Shown here one piece after another: positions 6,879 through 7,287 of a stretch of 7,287 nt of DNA; position 1 is the stretch's first letter; each line of letters begins with the position of its first letter. Source of the stretch: Bacteroidota bacterium (GTDB taxonomy: Bacteria > Bacteroidota > Bacteroidia > Cytophagales > Cyclobacteriaceae). A program made the position numbers and the translations under genes. Below the pieces are notes generated by a model that was given only the letters and a program-made list of their open reading frames with translations, was not told the DNA's origin and did not search any database. Location: positions 1 to 7,287 of the forward strand of contig JAHEMS010000173.1 in the NCBI GenBank assembly GCA_024643595.1, in the 5' to 3' direction.

Positions 6879-7287
6879 ATGCCCCTTTCGTTCGATTTTG
6901 TTCAAGAAGATAAGCCTGGTGAAAAATGGAAAGCCTTGTTTGAAAGAACATGGCCGCATTATAAAATCTGGTTTTTATCGGAAGGGTACTTTACAAGAAA
7001 AGGGTATGTCACTTCTCATTACTGGCTTCAGCAAACAATGCCTGAACTGATGCCGGTATATGAGCAATTGGTTACCCTTGCCGGAGGTGGTGACTTGGAG
7101 GCTCGTTTTTTAAGTATGTATTGTCCTCCCTCCTATATGTCGGGATGTTCCCAGGTAGCTTGGACGCGTGATGGTAATTCGCTGATTCGTAATTATGATT
7201 ATAGCCTTAAAATGTTTGAAGGCACGATGCTTTATTCGAATTGGCTTCAACCTGTAATAGGGGTAAGCGATTGCACCTGGGGGCTAC
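6879..7287 (+). CDS. C45-family autoproteolytic acyltransferase/hydrolase (Ntn fold), 5' part, truncated by window end
   Basis: The ATG at 6879 opens a frame with no stop to the window edge (136 residues seen). SGCSQVAW, then DGNSLIRNYDY (98-108), then VIGVSDCTWGL at the edge, form the signature of the C45 group, which includes fungal isopenicillin N acyltransferase and insect Tan (beta-alanyl-dopamine hydrolase). Cys90 (bases 7146-7148) follows Gly89. In isopenicillin N acyltransferase the chain cuts itself at the matching Gly-Cys bond and the freed Cys becomes the N-terminal nucleophile, so residues 1-89 would be the small subunit or propeptide here. No signal peptide is visible in the first 30 residues, so a cytoplasmic site is likely. 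The gene starts 5 bases after the ATP-grasp stop, which suggests co-translation. Members hydrolyse or transfer acyl groups on amide bonds. The substrate is unknown; the rest of the gene is outside the window. Confidence 0.88.
   Translation, partial: MPLSFDFVQEDKPGEKWKALFERTWPHYKIWFLSEGYFTRKGYVTSHYWLQQTMPELMPVYEQLVTLAGGGDLEARFLSMYCPPSYMSGCSQVAWTRDGNSLIRNYDYSLKMFEGTMLYSNWLQPVIGVSDCTWGL

Larger units (their letters stand above)
2..7287 (+). other. Probable single operon of six co-directional genes
   Basis: All six genes run on the + strand, with gaps of 17, 47, 4, 18 and 5 bases. No gap contains a recognisable hairpin followed by a T run. The longest gap (1015-1061) is A+T-rich with no Bacteroidota-type promoter (TTG and TAnnTTTG) that I could see, so a start of transcription upstream of the window is likely. 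The operon may extend past both edges, because the first and last genes are cut. Co-transcription is an inference from spacing and strand only. Confidence 0.7.

Overview
The window looks like a piece of a Bacteroidota chromosome (inference, moderate confidence). The DNA is moderately A+T-rich. None of the five gene starts inside the window has a convincing Shine-Dalgarno sequence, and the leaders are A-rich instead, as is usual in that phylum. The order or genus cannot be fixed from this sequence.

Layout: six genes lie head to tail on the + strand, with gaps of about 17, 47, 4, 18 and 5 bases. (1) The 3' end of a nitrilase-superfamily carbon-nitrogen hydrolase, 2-586. (2) A small VOC/glyoxalase-fold protein, 604-1014. 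(3) A very long fold-type I PLP Orn/Lys/Arg decarboxylase, 1062-3845. (4) A 12-segment APC-superfamily amino acid/amine permease, 3850-5295. (5) An ATP-grasp protein of the kind often labelled 'biotin carboxylase', but with no biotin-carrier or carboxyltransferase part, 5314-6873. (6) The 5' end of a C45 (penicillin acyltransferase-like) autoproteolytic Ntn hydrolase, 6879-7287, cut by the window edge. There is no stretch over 300 bases without a gene. I saw no RNA gene, mobile element, CRISPR array or clear terminator.

How they may work together (inference): the decarboxylase would turn a basic amino acid into a di- or polyamine, and the permease would exchange or import the substrate or product. 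The ATP-grasp enzyme would join a carboxylate to an amine. The C45 protein and the nitrilase homologue would break or transfer the resulting amide or carbamoyl bonds. The set therefore reads as a make-and-break amide pathway built around a decarboxylated basic amino acid. It contains no known complete pathway: no agmatine deiminase, glutamine-synthetase-like PuuA, or carboxyltransferase subunit is visible. The gene combination, not any single gene, is the candidate undescribed system.
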